In this document: positions 50,722-59,613 of the stretch, piece by piece
How the letters are laid out: every line of letters starts with the position of its first letter
Position numbering within the stretch: the first letter of the stretch is position 1
Translations under genes and position numbers: made by a program
The notes under the pieces: generated by a model
Told to the model about the DNA's origin: nothing
Seen by the model: only the letters and a program-made list of their open reading frames with translations
Database searches by the model: none
Assembly: GCA_964597315.1 (NCBI GenBank)
Contig: CAZQXD010000004.1
Location: forward strand, 50,836-114,835
Direction of reading: 5' to 3'
Origin: CAZQXD01 sp964597315
Lineage (GTDB): Bacteria > Pseudomonadota > Gammaproteobacteria > Competibacterales > Competibacteraceae
Length of the DNA: 64,000 nt

Positions 50722-51879
50722 ATGAAAGACGATACCCGCCTCACCCGCGCCGGCCTGGACCCCTTCGCCCACCAGGGCGCCGTCAACCCGCCGGTCTACC
50801 ATGCCTCCACCATACTGTTCCCGGACCTGGACACCCTGGAGGGTCTCAAGCCCGTGAAAATGGCTTACGGGCTGCGGGGCACCCCCACCACCTTCGCCCT
50901 GGAGGAGGCGTTCACGGACCTGGAACGGGGTTATGGCACGGTGCTTACCCCTTCGGGTCTAGGGGCCGTGACTTTGGCCCTGTTCGCCTGCGCCCAAGCC
51001 GGGGACCATATACTGGTGACCGATAGCGTCTACGGGCCGACCCGGGAGTTTTGCGACCAGGTGCTGAGCCGCTATGGGGTGACCGTCGAGTATTACGATC
51101 CCCTGATCGGCGCGGATATCACCCGGCTGCTGCGCCCGGAGACTGCGGTGGTGTTTCTGGAATCCCCTGGCTCCCAGACCTTCGAGGTCCAGGATGTGGC
51201 GGCCATCGCCGCCGTCGCCCGGGCCGCCGGGGCGCGGGTGCTGATGGACAACACCTGGGCGGCGGGCTACTACTTCAAACCCCTGGAGCATGGGGTGGAT
51301 ATCGCCATCCACGCCGGCACCAAATACCCCGCTGGCCACGCCGATGTGATGCTGGGGGCGCTGGTCTGCGCCGAGTCTGTCTATGGGCGGGTGCGGGCTT
51401 TTTCCCGCTGGCTGGGCAACGGGGTGGGGCCAGACGACGTGTATCTGGTGCTGCGCGGCTTGCGTACCCTGGCGGTGCGCCTGGAGCGCCACCAGCGCGG
51501 CGCCCTGACCATCGCCCGCTGGCTCCAAGACCGGCCCGAGGTATTACGGGTCATCCATCCGGCCCTGCCCGAGGATGGGGGGCATGAACTCTGGAAGCGG
51601 GATTTCAGCGGCGCCTGCGGGCTGTTCGGTTTCGTGCTGCACCCGGTGTCTCGGGAGGCCCTGGCCGCCATGCTGGAGGGCATGGGGCTATTCGGCATGG
51701 GCTGGAGCTGGGGCGGCTTTGAAAGCCTGTTGATCCCGGTACAGCCCGAACACATACGCACTGTCACCCCCTGGGCGCCGGGGGGGCCGACCCTGCGCAT
51801 GCATGTGGGGCTGGAGGATGTGGACGATTTGCTGGCGGACCTGGAGGCCGGTTTCCAGCGCTTGAACCGTGTGGTTTAG
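50722..51879 (+). CDS. metC: Cystathionine beta-lyase
   Basis: 385 residues of a Cys/Met-metabolism PLP enzyme. PPVYHASTILFPDLDTLE near the start, YGLRGTPTTFALEEA, and the Schiff-base lysine in IHAGTKYPAGHADVMLG followed by WLGNGVGPDDVYLVLRGLRTL are typical of MetC. It cleaves cystathionine to homocysteine, pyruvate and ammonia. It begins 31 bases after fdhD and ends at a strong hairpin shared with the convergent BCCT gene. Confidence 0.93.
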   Translation: MKDDTRLTRAGLDPFAHQGAVNPPVYHASTILFPDLDTLEGLKPVKMAYGLRGTPTTFALEEAFTDLERGYGTVLTPSGLGAVTLALFACAQAGDHILVTDSVYGPTREFCDQVLSRYGVTVEYYDPLIGADITRLLRPETAVVFLESPGSQTFEVQDVAAIAAVARAAGARVLMDNTWAAGYYFKPLEHGVDIAIHAGTKYPAGHADVMLGALVCAESVYGRVRAFSRWLGNGVGPDDVYLVLRGLRTLAVRLERHQRGALTIARWLQDRPEVLRVIHPALPEDGGHELWKRDFSGACGLFGFVLHPVSREALAAMLEGMGLFGMGWSWGGFESLLIPVQPEHIRTVTPWAPGGPTLRMHVGLEDVDDLLADLEAGFQRLNRVV

Positions 51880-51883
51880 AGCG

Positions 51884-51907
51884 TCTCCCCCTCGGGCGAG
51901 GGGGAGA
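51884..51907. terminator. Hairpin between convergent metC and BCCT genes
   Basis: TCTCCCCCTC, loop GGGC, GAGGGGGAGA: a perfect 10-bp stem in the 45-base gap between convergent stops. There is no long T-run, but the position and stability suit a bidirectional terminator. Confidence 0.65.
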
Positions 51908-51924
51908 TAGGGCGCGGGCTTCGC

Positions 51925-53538
51925 TCAGCGAGGTTCGCTGGCCAGCCCTTTGATGATGGCGTAACAAGCCATGAGTAAGATGATGGTGAAGGGAAAGCCC
52001 GTGGACACGGCCATGGCCTGGAGGGAGCCTAAGCCGCCCCCTAGCAGCAGGGCGATGGCCACCAGGCCCTCGAAAATGCACCAGAACACCCGCTGGGGCA
52101 GGGGGGCGTCCACCTTGCCGCCGGCGGTGATGGTGTCGATCACCAGGGAGCCGGAGTCGGATGAGGTGACAAAGAACACAATCACCAGCACGATGCCGAT
52201 AAACGAGGTGATCTGGGTCAGGGGCAATTGGGACAGCATGGCGAATAGCTTCAGTTCCAGGACCGCCTCCGTCACCCCCGTGTAGCCGTCGTTGACTATC
52301 TGGCTGATGGCCGTGCCCCCAAAGGCGGTCATCCAGAGCACACAGACCAGGGAGGGGATCAACAGCACGCAGATGATGAACTCCCGCACGGTGCGCCCGC
52401 GACTGACCCGGGCAATGAACATGCCCACGAAAGGCGACCAGGAAATCCACCAGGCCCAATAAAAGGCGGTCCAGCCCTGGCTGAAGTTGGCGTCATCCCG
52501 CCCGAAGGGGTTAGACAGGGCGGGCAGATACTCGCCATAGGCCGCCAGATTGAGGAAAAACCCGGACACAATGGACAAGGTGGGACCCACCAGGATGACA
52601 AACAGCAACAACAGCAAGGCCAGGACCATATTGATCTCGGACAGGCGCTTGACCCCGGCATCCATGCCGGCCACCACCGAGCCTAGGGCCACTGCGGTGA
52701 TGGCCGTGATCAGCACCACTTTCGAGACCTCCGTTACCGGGATGCCGAACAGGAAATTCAGCCCGGCATTGGCCTGCTCCGCTCCGAAGCCCAAAGACGT
52801 GGCCAGGCCGAACAAGGTGGCGAACACCGCCAGGGTGTCGATGATATGGCCGGGCCAGCCCCAGATCCGCTCCCCGAAGATGGGATAAAAAATCGACCGC
52901 ACCGTCAGGGGCAGGCCCTTGTTATAGGAGAACAAAGCCAGGGCCAGGGCCACGACGGCATAAATAGCCCAGGGGTGCAGACCCCAATGGAAAATGGTGG
53001 CCGCCATGCCCAGGCGCAGAGCGGTTTCATTGTCTCCCGGAGCGCCGGCCAGGGGCGCCCAACTGTCGGGGCTGCCGGCGGTGTCGGCCACGGAGGCGGA
53101 AAAATGGGAAATAGGCTCCGAGACCCCGTAGAACATCAAACCGATACCCATGCCGGCGGCGAACAGCATGGCGAACCAGCCGGTGTAGCTGTAATCGGGT
53201 GTGGCGTGCATCCCCCCGAGCCGGACCTTGCCTAGGGGGGAGACGATCAAAAACAGGCATAGCAGCACGAAAATATTGCCCGCAGTTAGAAAAAACCAAT
53301 CGAAGGTGGAGGTCAGGGCCGGGCGCAGCCAGCCGAAAAAGGCGGCGGCCTGTTCCTGTAGAGCCAGGGTGAAGAACACAAAAGCGACGATGGTGAGTCC
53401 CGAGATCAAGAACACGGGGTTATGAATGTCGAGGCTGAACGGGCCGATACTGGCTTGGATATTATCCTGGCCGATTTCGTGGTCGGTTTCGATCAGATTG
53501 GCGGGTCCTTCCGGGCTGATTTGCGCATGATCGGACAT
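51925..53538 (-). CDS. BCCT family osmolyte (betaine/choline/carnitine) transporter
   Basis: 537 residues, 12 membrane helices. The family signature is WTAFYWAWWISWSPFVGMFIARVSRGRTVREF, and the glycine-rich segment is FAAGMGIGLMFYGVSEPI, close to the G-M-G-I-G motif of sodium-coupled BetP-like carriers. The cytoplasmic C-terminal tail is very short (GLASEPR), so osmosensing by a long tail as in BetP is unlikely. A Usp gene follows it upstream on the same strand. Confidence 0.95.
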   Translation of the reverse strand: MSDHAQISPEGPANLIETDHEIGQDNIQASIGPFSLDIHNPVFLISGLTIVAFVFFTLALQEQAAAFFGWLRPALTSTFDWFFLTAGNIFVLLCLFLIVSPLGKVRLGGMHATPDYSYTGWFAMLFAAGMGIGLMFYGVSEPISHFSASVADTAGSPDSWAPLAGAPGDNETALRLGMAATIFHWGLHPWAIYAVVALALALFSYNKGLPLTVRSIFYPIFGERIWGWPGHIIDTLAVFATLFGLATSLGFGAEQANAGLNFLFGIPVTEVSKVVLITAITAVALGSVVAGMDAGVKRLSEINMVLALLLLLFVILVGPTLSIVSGFFLNLAAYGEYLPALSNPFGRDDANFSQGWTAFYWAWWISWSPFVGMFIARVSRGRTVREFIICVLLIPSLVCVLWMTAFGGTAISQIVNDGYTGVTEAVLELKLFAMLSQLPLTQITSFIGIVLVIVFFVTSSDSGSLVIDTITAGGKVDAPLPQRVFWCIFEGLVAIALLLGGGLGSLQAMAVSTGFPFTIILLMACYAIIKGLASEPR

Positions 53539-53602
53539 AAGCTGTTATCTCTCGTGTTGGGGGTCTTGCGTCTGCCGATGACAGGACTTAGGGCGGGCGC
53601 CC

Positions 53603-54016
53603 CTAGCGGACCACGAGAACCGAAACCTTGGCATGGGAGGCCAGGTAACCGGCATTGGAAGCGAAGATATGGTCGGCAAGGCCGGGCGCATGGGAGGCCA
53701 TGACCACCAGGTCCGCTCCCGATTCCTGGATGGCGTCCATCAGGGTAGCGTCCAGATCCACGGCCGGATCGTGGCTGGTGAGCGTCATGGTGGAGACCTC
53801 AAAACCGTGCTTGTCGGCCTGGGCCTGGCCGAAGTGTTTCAGTTTGTGGGCAAATTCCTCGGGGGTGTGGGCAGCGGCGCTGGGCAGGGTGGTTGTCACC
53901 CCCACGTAGCAAACAGGCGTTCGGTAATGTTTCGCCAGATCCGCCGCCGTTGTCAGCGCCTTATGGAGGCGTTCCACATGGGCGAGATCCACAGGGACCA
54001 TGATTTTTTGATACAT
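53603..54016 (-). CDS. Universal stress protein, transporter-associated
   Basis: 137 residues: MYQKIMVPVDLAHVERLHKALTTAADLAKHY at the start and ADLVVMASHAPGLADHIFASNAGYLASHAKVSVLVVR at the end, an ATP-type Usp nucleotide motif with A in place of the first G (SHAPG). It lies 64 bases before the BCCT gene on the same strand. TeaD, a Usp next to the ectoine TRAP transporter of Halomonas, is a known precedent for a Usp tuning an osmolyte carrier. Confidence 0.9.
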   Translation of the reverse strand: MYQKIMVPVDLAHVERLHKALTTAADLAKHYRTPVCYVGVTTTLPSAAAHTPEEFAHKLKHFGQAQADKHGFEVSTMTLTSHDPAVDLDATLMDAIQESGADLVVMASHAPGLADHIFASNAGYLASHAKVSVLVVR

Positions 54017-54147
54017 CGGATTGCCTCTCTTGACCGGAGCGGTTTGTGAACAATTAAGGGTGGTTCACGAGTCGCCCTGTCTAGATTTGGGGAGATTAGG
54101 TTGCCTTCACAGTGTAGCCACCGGTCGGCGGGATTGCATGGGACCGA

Positions 54148-54612
54148 TTATGGGGTTGCCGTCTGCTTGCCCCGTCCGGCCAGCCAGCGATCCAGTTGAT
54201 TGGCGAAAGCCTGCCGGTCGCCGGGGCTAAAAGCCGCCGGGCCGCCGGTATTGACGCCGCTGCTTCGCAGTTCGTCCATAAAGTTGCGCAAGGACAGGCG
54301 CTCCCGGATAGTGTCCTGGGTGTACAGTTCTCCCCGGGGGTTGAGGGCCTGGGCGCCTTTTTGGATTACCGCCGCCGCCAGGGGAATATCGGCGGTGACC
54401 ACCAGTTCCCCCGGCTGAACTTCCTGGGCGATATGGTTGTCCGCCACGTCGAAGCCGGCCGCTACCCGGATGGTCTTGATGAAGGGGGAGCGGGGCACAT
54501 TCAGGGGCTGATTGGCCACCAGAATCAGCGCCACCCGCCGCTTAACGGCGGCCCGGAATAGGATGTCCTTAATGACATTGGGACAAGCGTCCGCATCAAT
54601 CCAGATTTTCAT
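54148..54612 (-). CDS. YaiI/YqxD (DUF188) family protein
   Basis: 154 residues with the PIN-like DUF188 core: MKIWIDADACPNVIKDILFRAA, GFDVADNHIAQEVQPGELVVTADIPLAAAVIQKGA, LNPRGELYTQDTIRERLSLRNFMDELRSSG. The acidic residues suggest a nuclease-like site. The function is unproven. Confidence 0.92.
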   Translation of the reverse strand: MKIWIDADACPNVIKDILFRAAVKRRVALILVANQPLNVPRSPFIKTIRVAAGFDVADNHIAQEVQPGELVVTADIPLAAAVIQKGAQALNPRGELYTQDTIRERLSLRNFMDELRSSGVNTGGPAAFSPGDRQAFANQLDRWLAGRGKQTATP

Positions 54613-54740
54613 GATTTTCTAGTGTAGCCCGCCGCCGGAGTGGTCGTGGATAAGGTAGCCTGTCAATATATCCGGTCCAAGGCAAGGCTATTCCCCCGTG
54701 GCCTGACTCAACAGACAACTTAATAACACCACCACAGACC

Positions 54741-55652
54741 ATGCTCCTGCTCGAACAACTCCTCAATGGCCTGCAATTCGGGGTGATGCTGTTCCTGATG
54801 GCCTCGGGCCTGACCCTGGTGTTCGGGATCATGAACCTCATCAACCTGGCTCACGGGTCTTTTTATATGATCGGCGCCTTCGTCGCCGCCACGGTGACCC
54901 TACACAGTGGCAGTTTTCTATGGGGCTTGGTCGCCGCCCTGCCGGTCGCTGCCCTGGCCGGGATGGTGGTGGAATGGGTGGTGCTGCGTCGGCTTTATGC
55001 CCGGGAGCATCTGGATCAGGTGTTGGCCACCTTCGGGCTGATCCTGTTTTTCAATGAACTGGTGCGGATCATCTGGGGCCGCCAACCCCTGTTTATGGAC
55101 GTGCCGACCTGGCTGGCCGGCACCGTGGAAATCCTTCCCGGCGCGCCTTATCCCGCCTACCGGCTAGCGGTCATCGCCGTGGGCCTGGGGGTAGCCCTGC
55201 TGTTGTGGCTGCTGTTCACCCGCACCCGGCTGGGCATGCGGATTCGGGCTGGAGCCGAGAACCGGGAGATGATCGCCGCCCTGGGGGTGAATATCCGCCT
55301 GCTCTATACCCTGGTGTTCGGTCTGGGCACGGCCCTGGCGGGGTTGGCGGGGGCCATGGCCGGGCCGTTGCTGGCGGTAGAGGCGGGCATGGGGGAGAAC
55401 ATTCTGATCCTGACCTTCGTGGTCATCGTGGTGGGGGGCATCGGCTCGGTGCGCGGGGCGCTGGTGGGGGCGCTGCTCATCGGCCTGACCGACACCTTGG
55501 GCCGGGCCTTTCTGCCCACCCTGTTGCGCTCGGTGCTGCCTCCGGCCCAAGCCGACGGGGTAGGCGCCTCCCTGGCTTCCATGAGCATTTATCTGGTGAT
55601 GGTGGGGATTCTGCTGTGGCGGCCCCGAGGGCTGTTCCCTGCCCATGGTTGA
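54741..55652 (+). CDS. livH: Branched-chain amino acid ABC transporter permease LivH
   Basis: 303 residues with eight or more membrane helices. EQLLNGLQFGVMLFLMASGLTLVFGIMNLINLAHGSFYMIGAF and RAGAENREMIAALGVNIRLLYTLVFGLGTALAGLAGAM are characteristic. It overlaps livM by 8 bases. First gene of livHMGF; no binding protein precedes it. Confidence 0.94.
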   Translation: MLLLEQLLNGLQFGVMLFLMASGLTLVFGIMNLINLAHGSFYMIGAFVAATVTLHSGSFLWGLVAALPVAALAGMVVEWVVLRRLYAREHLDQVLATFGLILFFNELVRIIWGRQPLFMDVPTWLAGTVEILPGAPYPAYRLAVIAVGLGVALLLWLLFTRTRLGMRIRAGAENREMIAALGVNIRLLYTLVFGLGTALAGLAGAMAGPLLAVEAGMGENILILTFVVIVVGGIGSVRGALVGALLIGLTDTLGRAFLPTLLRSVLPPAQADGVGASLASMSIYLVMVGILLWRPRGLFPAHG

Positions 55653-56628
55653 GCGTATCCGCAAACCCCTGGTGCTGGGGGCCGGACTGGCGTTTCTGGT
55701 CCTGCTGCCGCCCCTGGCCGCCGGGCTGGGGGACGACTACCTGGTCAGCCTGTTCAGCCGGGTGCTGATCTATGCCCTGGCCGCAGCCAGCCTAGACCTG
55801 ATCCTGGGCTATGGGGCCATGGTCAGCCTCGGTCACGCGGCCTTTTTTGGGCTGGGAGCCTATGCCGTGGCCATTTTATTCAAACACGCCGACGAGGGCA
55901 GCCGGTTGTTCGGCCTGGTGCCGGGCAGCGATCTGGCCCTGGTGGCATGGCCTGGGGCAGTGGCGGCGGCGGGACTGTTGGCGGCTGGGGTGGGGGCCTT
56001 GAGCCTGCGCACCACCGGCATGCATTTCATCATGATCACCCTGGCCTTCGCCCAGATGCTGTTCTACTGCTTCGTCTCTCTGCCCGATTACGGGGGCGCC
56101 GACGGCATGAACCTATGGTACCGCAATCACCTACCGGGCCTGGACCTGGGAAACGACGTCACTTTTTACTATCTGTGCCTGGTCCTGCTGCTGGCCTTTC
56201 TGATCCTGGCCCGGCGGCTGGTGGACTCCCGCTTCGGCATGGTGATACGGGGCTGTAAGCAGAACGAACGGCGCATGCAAGCCGTGGGCTTTGCCACTTA
56301 CCGCTACAAGCTCGCCTGCTTCGTGATTGCTGGCATGGCCGCCGGGCTGGCCGGCGCCTTGGCCGCCAACCACGCCGAGTTCGTCAGCCCCGGTATGCTC
56401 CACTGGACCCGCTCCGGGGAGATTCTGGTGATGGTGTTGCTGGGGGGTATGGGCACCCTCTATGGCCCGGTGTTAGGGGCGGCGGTCCTGCTGCTACTAG
56501 AGGAAACCCTGGCCGCCCATACGGAACACTGGATGGTGGTGCTAGGGCCGCTGCTGGTGTTGGCGGTGTTGTTTGCCCGCCATGGCCTATACGGACTGCT
56601 GGCCGGTCCGAGGGGGCGGGATGGCTGA
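55645..56628 (+). CDS. livM: Branched-chain amino acid ABC transporter permease LivM
   Basis: 327 residues. YALAAASLDLILGYGAMVSLGHAAFFGLGAYAVAIL, RNHLPGLDLGNDVTFYYL and RGCKQNERRMQAVGFATYRYKLACFVIAGMAAGLAGAL are LivM motifs. Second permease half; overlaps both neighbours. Confidence 0.94.
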   Translation: MVERIRKPLVLGAGLAFLVLLPPLAAGLGDDYLVSLFSRVLIYALAAASLDLILGYGAMVSLGHAAFFGLGAYAVAILFKHADEGSRLFGLVPGSDLALVAWPGAVAAAGLLAAGVGALSLRTTGMHFIMITLAFAQMLFYCFVSLPDYGGADGMNLWYRNHLPGLDLGNDVTFYYLCLVLLLAFLILARRLVDSRFGMVIRGCKQNERRMQAVGFATYRYKLACFVIAGMAAGLAGALAANHAEFVSPGMLHWTRSGEILVMVLLGGMGTLYGPVLGAAVLLLLEETLAAHTEHWMVVLGPLLVLAVLFARHGLYGLLAGPRGRDG

Positions 56629-57370
56629 GCCGCTGCTGTCCGTGGAGGGGCTGACCAAACGCTTCGGCGCTCTGGCCGCCACCGACGGACTGGACCTGGA
56701 ACTGCACGCCGGGGAAGTCCATGCCCTGATCGGTCCCAATGGCGCCGGTAAGACCACCGCCATAGCTCAGCTCGCCGGGGAACTGCGCCCAGACGCCGGG
56801 ACCATCCGCTTCGCCGGGCGGGACGTGACCCGGCTACCGACGCGGCGGCGAGTGGCCCTGGGGCTGGTGCGGTCTTTTCAGATGACTTCTCTATTTCCCT
56901 CCCTGTCCGCCGAGGACAACGTGGCCCTGGCGGTGCAGGCCCAGGCCGGCCACAGCTTCCGGTTCTGGCGTTCCGCCCGCCGCGACCCCGGCTTGCGGGA
57001 ACCGGCCCGGGCGGTGCTGGCGGAACTGGGCCTGGCGGACCAGGCGGCCCTGTCGGCCGGGGAGCTGGGCCACGGGGAACAGCGGCAACTGGAAGTGGCC
57101 CTGGCCCTGGCCTGCCGTCCCAAGCTGCTGCTGCTGGACGAACCCATGGCCGGGATCGGTCCCGGCGGCGCCCGGCGCATGACCGAACTGTTGTCCCGCC
57201 TCAAGGGCCGGGTGACCCTGCTGCTGGTGGAGCACGACATGGACGCAGTGTTCGCCCTGGCCGACCGCGTTACCGTGCTGGCCTACGGCCGGGCCATCGC
57301 CAGCGGTCCCCCCCAGTTGATCCGCCGAGACCCTGATGTGCGCCGGGCCTATCTGGGGGATGCGGGCTAA
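56621..57370 (+). CDS. livG: Branched-chain amino acid ABC transporter ATPase LivG
   Basis: 249 residues from ATG 56621. Walker A is GPNGAGKTTAIAQLAG; the LivG Q-loop region is LGLVRSFQMTSLFPSLSAEDNVALAVQA. The ABC signature is GELGHGEQRQLEVALALA, where GELGHGEQ replaces the usual LSxGEQ; Walker B is LLLLDEPMAGIGPG. Its stop overlaps the livF ATG (TAATG). Confidence 0.94.
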   Translation: MAEPLLSVEGLTKRFGALAATDGLDLELHAGEVHALIGPNGAGKTTAIAQLAGELRPDAGTIRFAGRDVTRLPTRRRVALGLVRSFQMTSLFPSLSAEDNVALAVQAQAGHSFRFWRSARRDPGLREPARAVLAELGLADQAALSAGELGHGEQRQLEVALALACRPKLLLLDEPMAGIGPGGARRMTELLSRLKGRVTLLLVEHDMDAVFALADRVTVLAYGRAIASGPPQLIRRDPDVRRAYLGDAG

Positions 57371-58071
57371 TGCTGGCCCTGTCCGGCGTCGAGACCCGCT
57401 ACGGTCCCAGCCCGGTGCTGTTCGGGGTGGACCTGACCATGGCCGCCGGGGAGGTGGTCACCCTGCTAGGCCGCAACGGCATGGGCAAGACCACCACGGT
57501 GCGCTCCATCATGGGCCTGACCCCGGCCCGGGCCGGTTCCATCCGCTTCAATGGCCAGGAACTGCGGGGTCTGCCCCCCCATACCATCGCTCGGTTGGGC
57601 CTGGGGCTGGTGCCAGAGGGCCGACAGGTGTTCGCCGGGCTGACGACGCGGGAGAACCTGCTGGCCACCGCCGCCGACCGGTTCCACGCCCCTCGGCCCT
57701 GGACCCTGGATCGGGTCTATGGTCTGTTCCCACGATTGGCGGAGCGCATGGGACACCGGGGCAACCAACTCTCCGGGGGCGAACAGCAGATGCTGGCCAT
57801 CGCCCGGGCTTTGATGACCAACCCCCGGCTGCTGATTCTGGACGAGGCCACCGAGGGTCTGGCCCCCCTGATTCGCCAGGAAATCTGGCGAGTGCTGGCC
57901 ACCCTCAAGGCCCAAGGAGAGTCGATCCTGGTGATCGACAAGAACCTGGACGCCCTGCTCCGGCTGGCCGACCGCCACTACATCATGGAGAAGGGCCGGG
58001 TGGCCTGGACGGGCGACTCCGCAGCCCTGGCGGCCGATCCAAGGCTCAAGGCGCGATATCTGGGGGTGTGA
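57370..58071 (+). CDS. livF: Branched-chain amino acid ABC transporter ATPase LivF
   Basis: 233 residues. Walker A GRNGMGKTTTVRSIMG, signature LSGGEQQMLAIARALM, Walker B LLILDEATEGLAPL. LGLVPEGRQVFAGLTTRENL is typical of LivF. Last gene of the operon, followed by a short A/T palindrome that may end the transcript. Confidence 0.94.
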   Translation: MLALSGVETRYGPSPVLFGVDLTMAAGEVVTLLGRNGMGKTTTVRSIMGLTPARAGSIRFNGQELRGLPPHTIARLGLGLVPEGRQVFAGLTTRENLLATAADRFHAPRPWTLDRVYGLFPRLAERMGHRGNQLSGGEQQMLAIARALMTNPRLLILDEATEGLAPLIRQEIWRVLATLKAQGESILVIDKNLDALLRLADRHYIMEKGRVAWTGDSAALAADPRLKARYLGV

Positions 58072-58132
58072 ATATTCCCGCGCCGGGGCGTATTTTGTAA
58101 ACCGTTCCGCGAATTTCGAATCGGGGGTGGGG

Positions 58133-58148
58133 ACGAAAAATTTTTCGT
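58133..58148. terminator. A/T palindrome after livF
   Basis: ACGAAAAATTTTTCGT is a perfect 16-bp palindrome 62 bases after livF and just before the convergent lipoprotein gene. The A5T5 core may act in both directions, though the stem is weak for an intrinsic terminator. Confidence 0.4.
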
Positions 58149-58171
58149 TCCTATCCCTGGCCAGGCCGGTT

Positions 58172-58621
58172 TCAAGGCGTCCCGTTACCCGGGGCCGGGA
58201 TCTCGACACCGTCGGAGCGGTCCTTTTGGTTCTCCTGGATACGGCGCTGGCGCATCTCCCGGATTGCCTTGGCCAGCACCGCGTCCGCCGCCTGCTGGAA
58301 GGGGTTGTCCAGGCGGTCATGGCACCAATCCTCCAGCCAGGCCACGGGTTCTCGGGTCAGGGGATCGTTGAGATCGGCTACCCCCAGCACCTCGTCGATA
58401 GGGGTGATGCCAGCGTTGCGGTAGGTGATATAACCCAGCAGCCACTGGACGTAGGGATCGGCGCCTGGGCTATCGGGCCGGGGTCGGCGCAGGAAATCCA
58501 GGCAGGTCTGGTTGCCCAGGCCCAACACTTTCCAGTGAGGCAAGCTGCCTTGGTCGGCTGCGGGGGGTAGGGCGCCACAGCCGGTCAGCACAGCGGCGGC
58601 GATCAATAGGGATGGGCGCAT
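58172..58621 (-). CDS. Small lipoprotein of unknown function
   Basis: 149 residues from ATG 58621. A lipobox (LLIAAAVLTGC, cysteine at about residue 15) marks it as a lipoprotein. The mature part, LGLGNQTCLDFLRRP then DPYVQWLLGYITYRNAGITP and EPVAWLEDWCHDRLDNPFQQAADAV, has two cysteines and a charged tail, reminiscent of HdeA or Rap1a/Tai-like small periplasmic proteins. No firm family. It lies next to the TauE gene on the same strand. Confidence 0.7.
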   Translation of the reverse strand: MRPSLLIAAAVLTGCGALPPAADQGSLPHWKVLGLGNQTCLDFLRRPRPDSPGADPYVQWLLGYITYRNAGITPIDEVLGVADLNDPLTREPVAWLEDWCHDRLDNPFQQAADAVLAKAIREMRQRRIQENQKDRSDGVEIPAPGNGTP

Positions 58622-58646
58622 GGCGGTTATCCGGTAGCGGGGCGGT

Positions 58647-59513
58647 TTACCCCATGAGCATCTTGACCCCGACAATGGCCAGAAATCCCGCGAAGATTTT
58701 TTTCAAAAGGCCGGTGGGCAGGGTATGGGCCAGCTTCGCGCCCAGGGGCGCGAACAGCATGCTGACCAGGGCGATGCCCAGCAGCGCCGGGCCGTAGACA
58801 TAGCCCAGGGACCAGGCTGGCAACTGGGGGTTGTCCAGACCGTTGAGTACAAAGCCCACCGCCCCGGCCACGGCGATGGGCAGGCCGCAGGCCGCCGAAG
58901 TGGCCACGGCGTGACGGATGGAGATGTTGCACCAGGTGAGAAAGGGCACGGTCAGGGAACCGCCACCGATGCCGACGATGGCCGATAGGGCGCCGATCAC
59001 CCCGCCGGCGCCCAGCATGCCCGGAGTGCCGGGTAGACCTCGATGGGGTGCGGGGGGACCGGCAAAGATCATCTGCGCCGACACCGATAGCACGAACACC
59101 CCGAACACGATACGCAAGGTGTCGCTGGGCAGGGCGTCGGCCACCGTGGCCCCGACCAGCGCCCCGATCACGATGCCCGGGGTGAGGCTTTTGAACACCG
59201 GCCACGATACCGCTCCGTGGCGATGATGGGCGCGCACCGAGGACAGAGAAGTGACGACGATGGTGGCCAGGGAAGTCCCGACGGCCAGATGCATGATGAC
59301 CTGATCGCTGACCCCCTGGAGGTGCAGCACCCAGGCCACCGAAGGCACGATGATCAGACCGCCGCCCACCCCCAGCAGGCCGGCTAGGGTGCCGGCGAAA
59401 GCCCCTAGGGCCATATAGAACAACAGAGTCTGTAGCAATGCGCTCAAGGGGTTCTCCCGGGCAGGCCGACCGGCCGGGGTGTCGGCCGGGGGAACTATGC
59501 TAAATTTCGGCAC
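58647..59513 (-). CDS. Sulfite exporter TauE/SafE family membrane protein
   Basis: 288 residues with eight predicted helices in two repeated halves: ALGAFAGTLAGLLGVGGGLIIVPSVAWVL and GVIGALSAIVGIGGGSLTVPFLTW. The GxGGG repeats are typical of TauE/SafE anion exporters for sulfite, sulfoacetate or related compounds. No sulfur gene lies next to it, so the substrate is open. Confidence 0.92.
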   Translation of the reverse strand: MPKFSIVPPADTPAGRPARENPLSALLQTLLFYMALGAFAGTLAGLLGVGGGLIIVPSVAWVLHLQGVSDQVIMHLAVGTSLATIVVTSLSSVRAHHRHGAVSWPVFKSLTPGIVIGALVGATVADALPSDTLRIVFGVFVLSVSAQMIFAGPPAPHRGLPGTPGMLGAGGVIGALSAIVGIGGGSLTVPFLTWCNISIRHAVATSAACGLPIAVAGAVGFVLNGLDNPQLPAWSLGYVYGPALLGIALVSMLFAPLGAKLAHTLPTGLLKKIFAGFLAIVGVKMLMG

Positions 59514-59613
59514 CGAAACAGGTGTAAGGGGCTGTTACATTAATCGGCCCGCCGCCGGGTGGCAATGGCGGCGCCCGGTGGCCGTGGCTTGTTCAACCCT
59601 ATGAGGGCGATTC

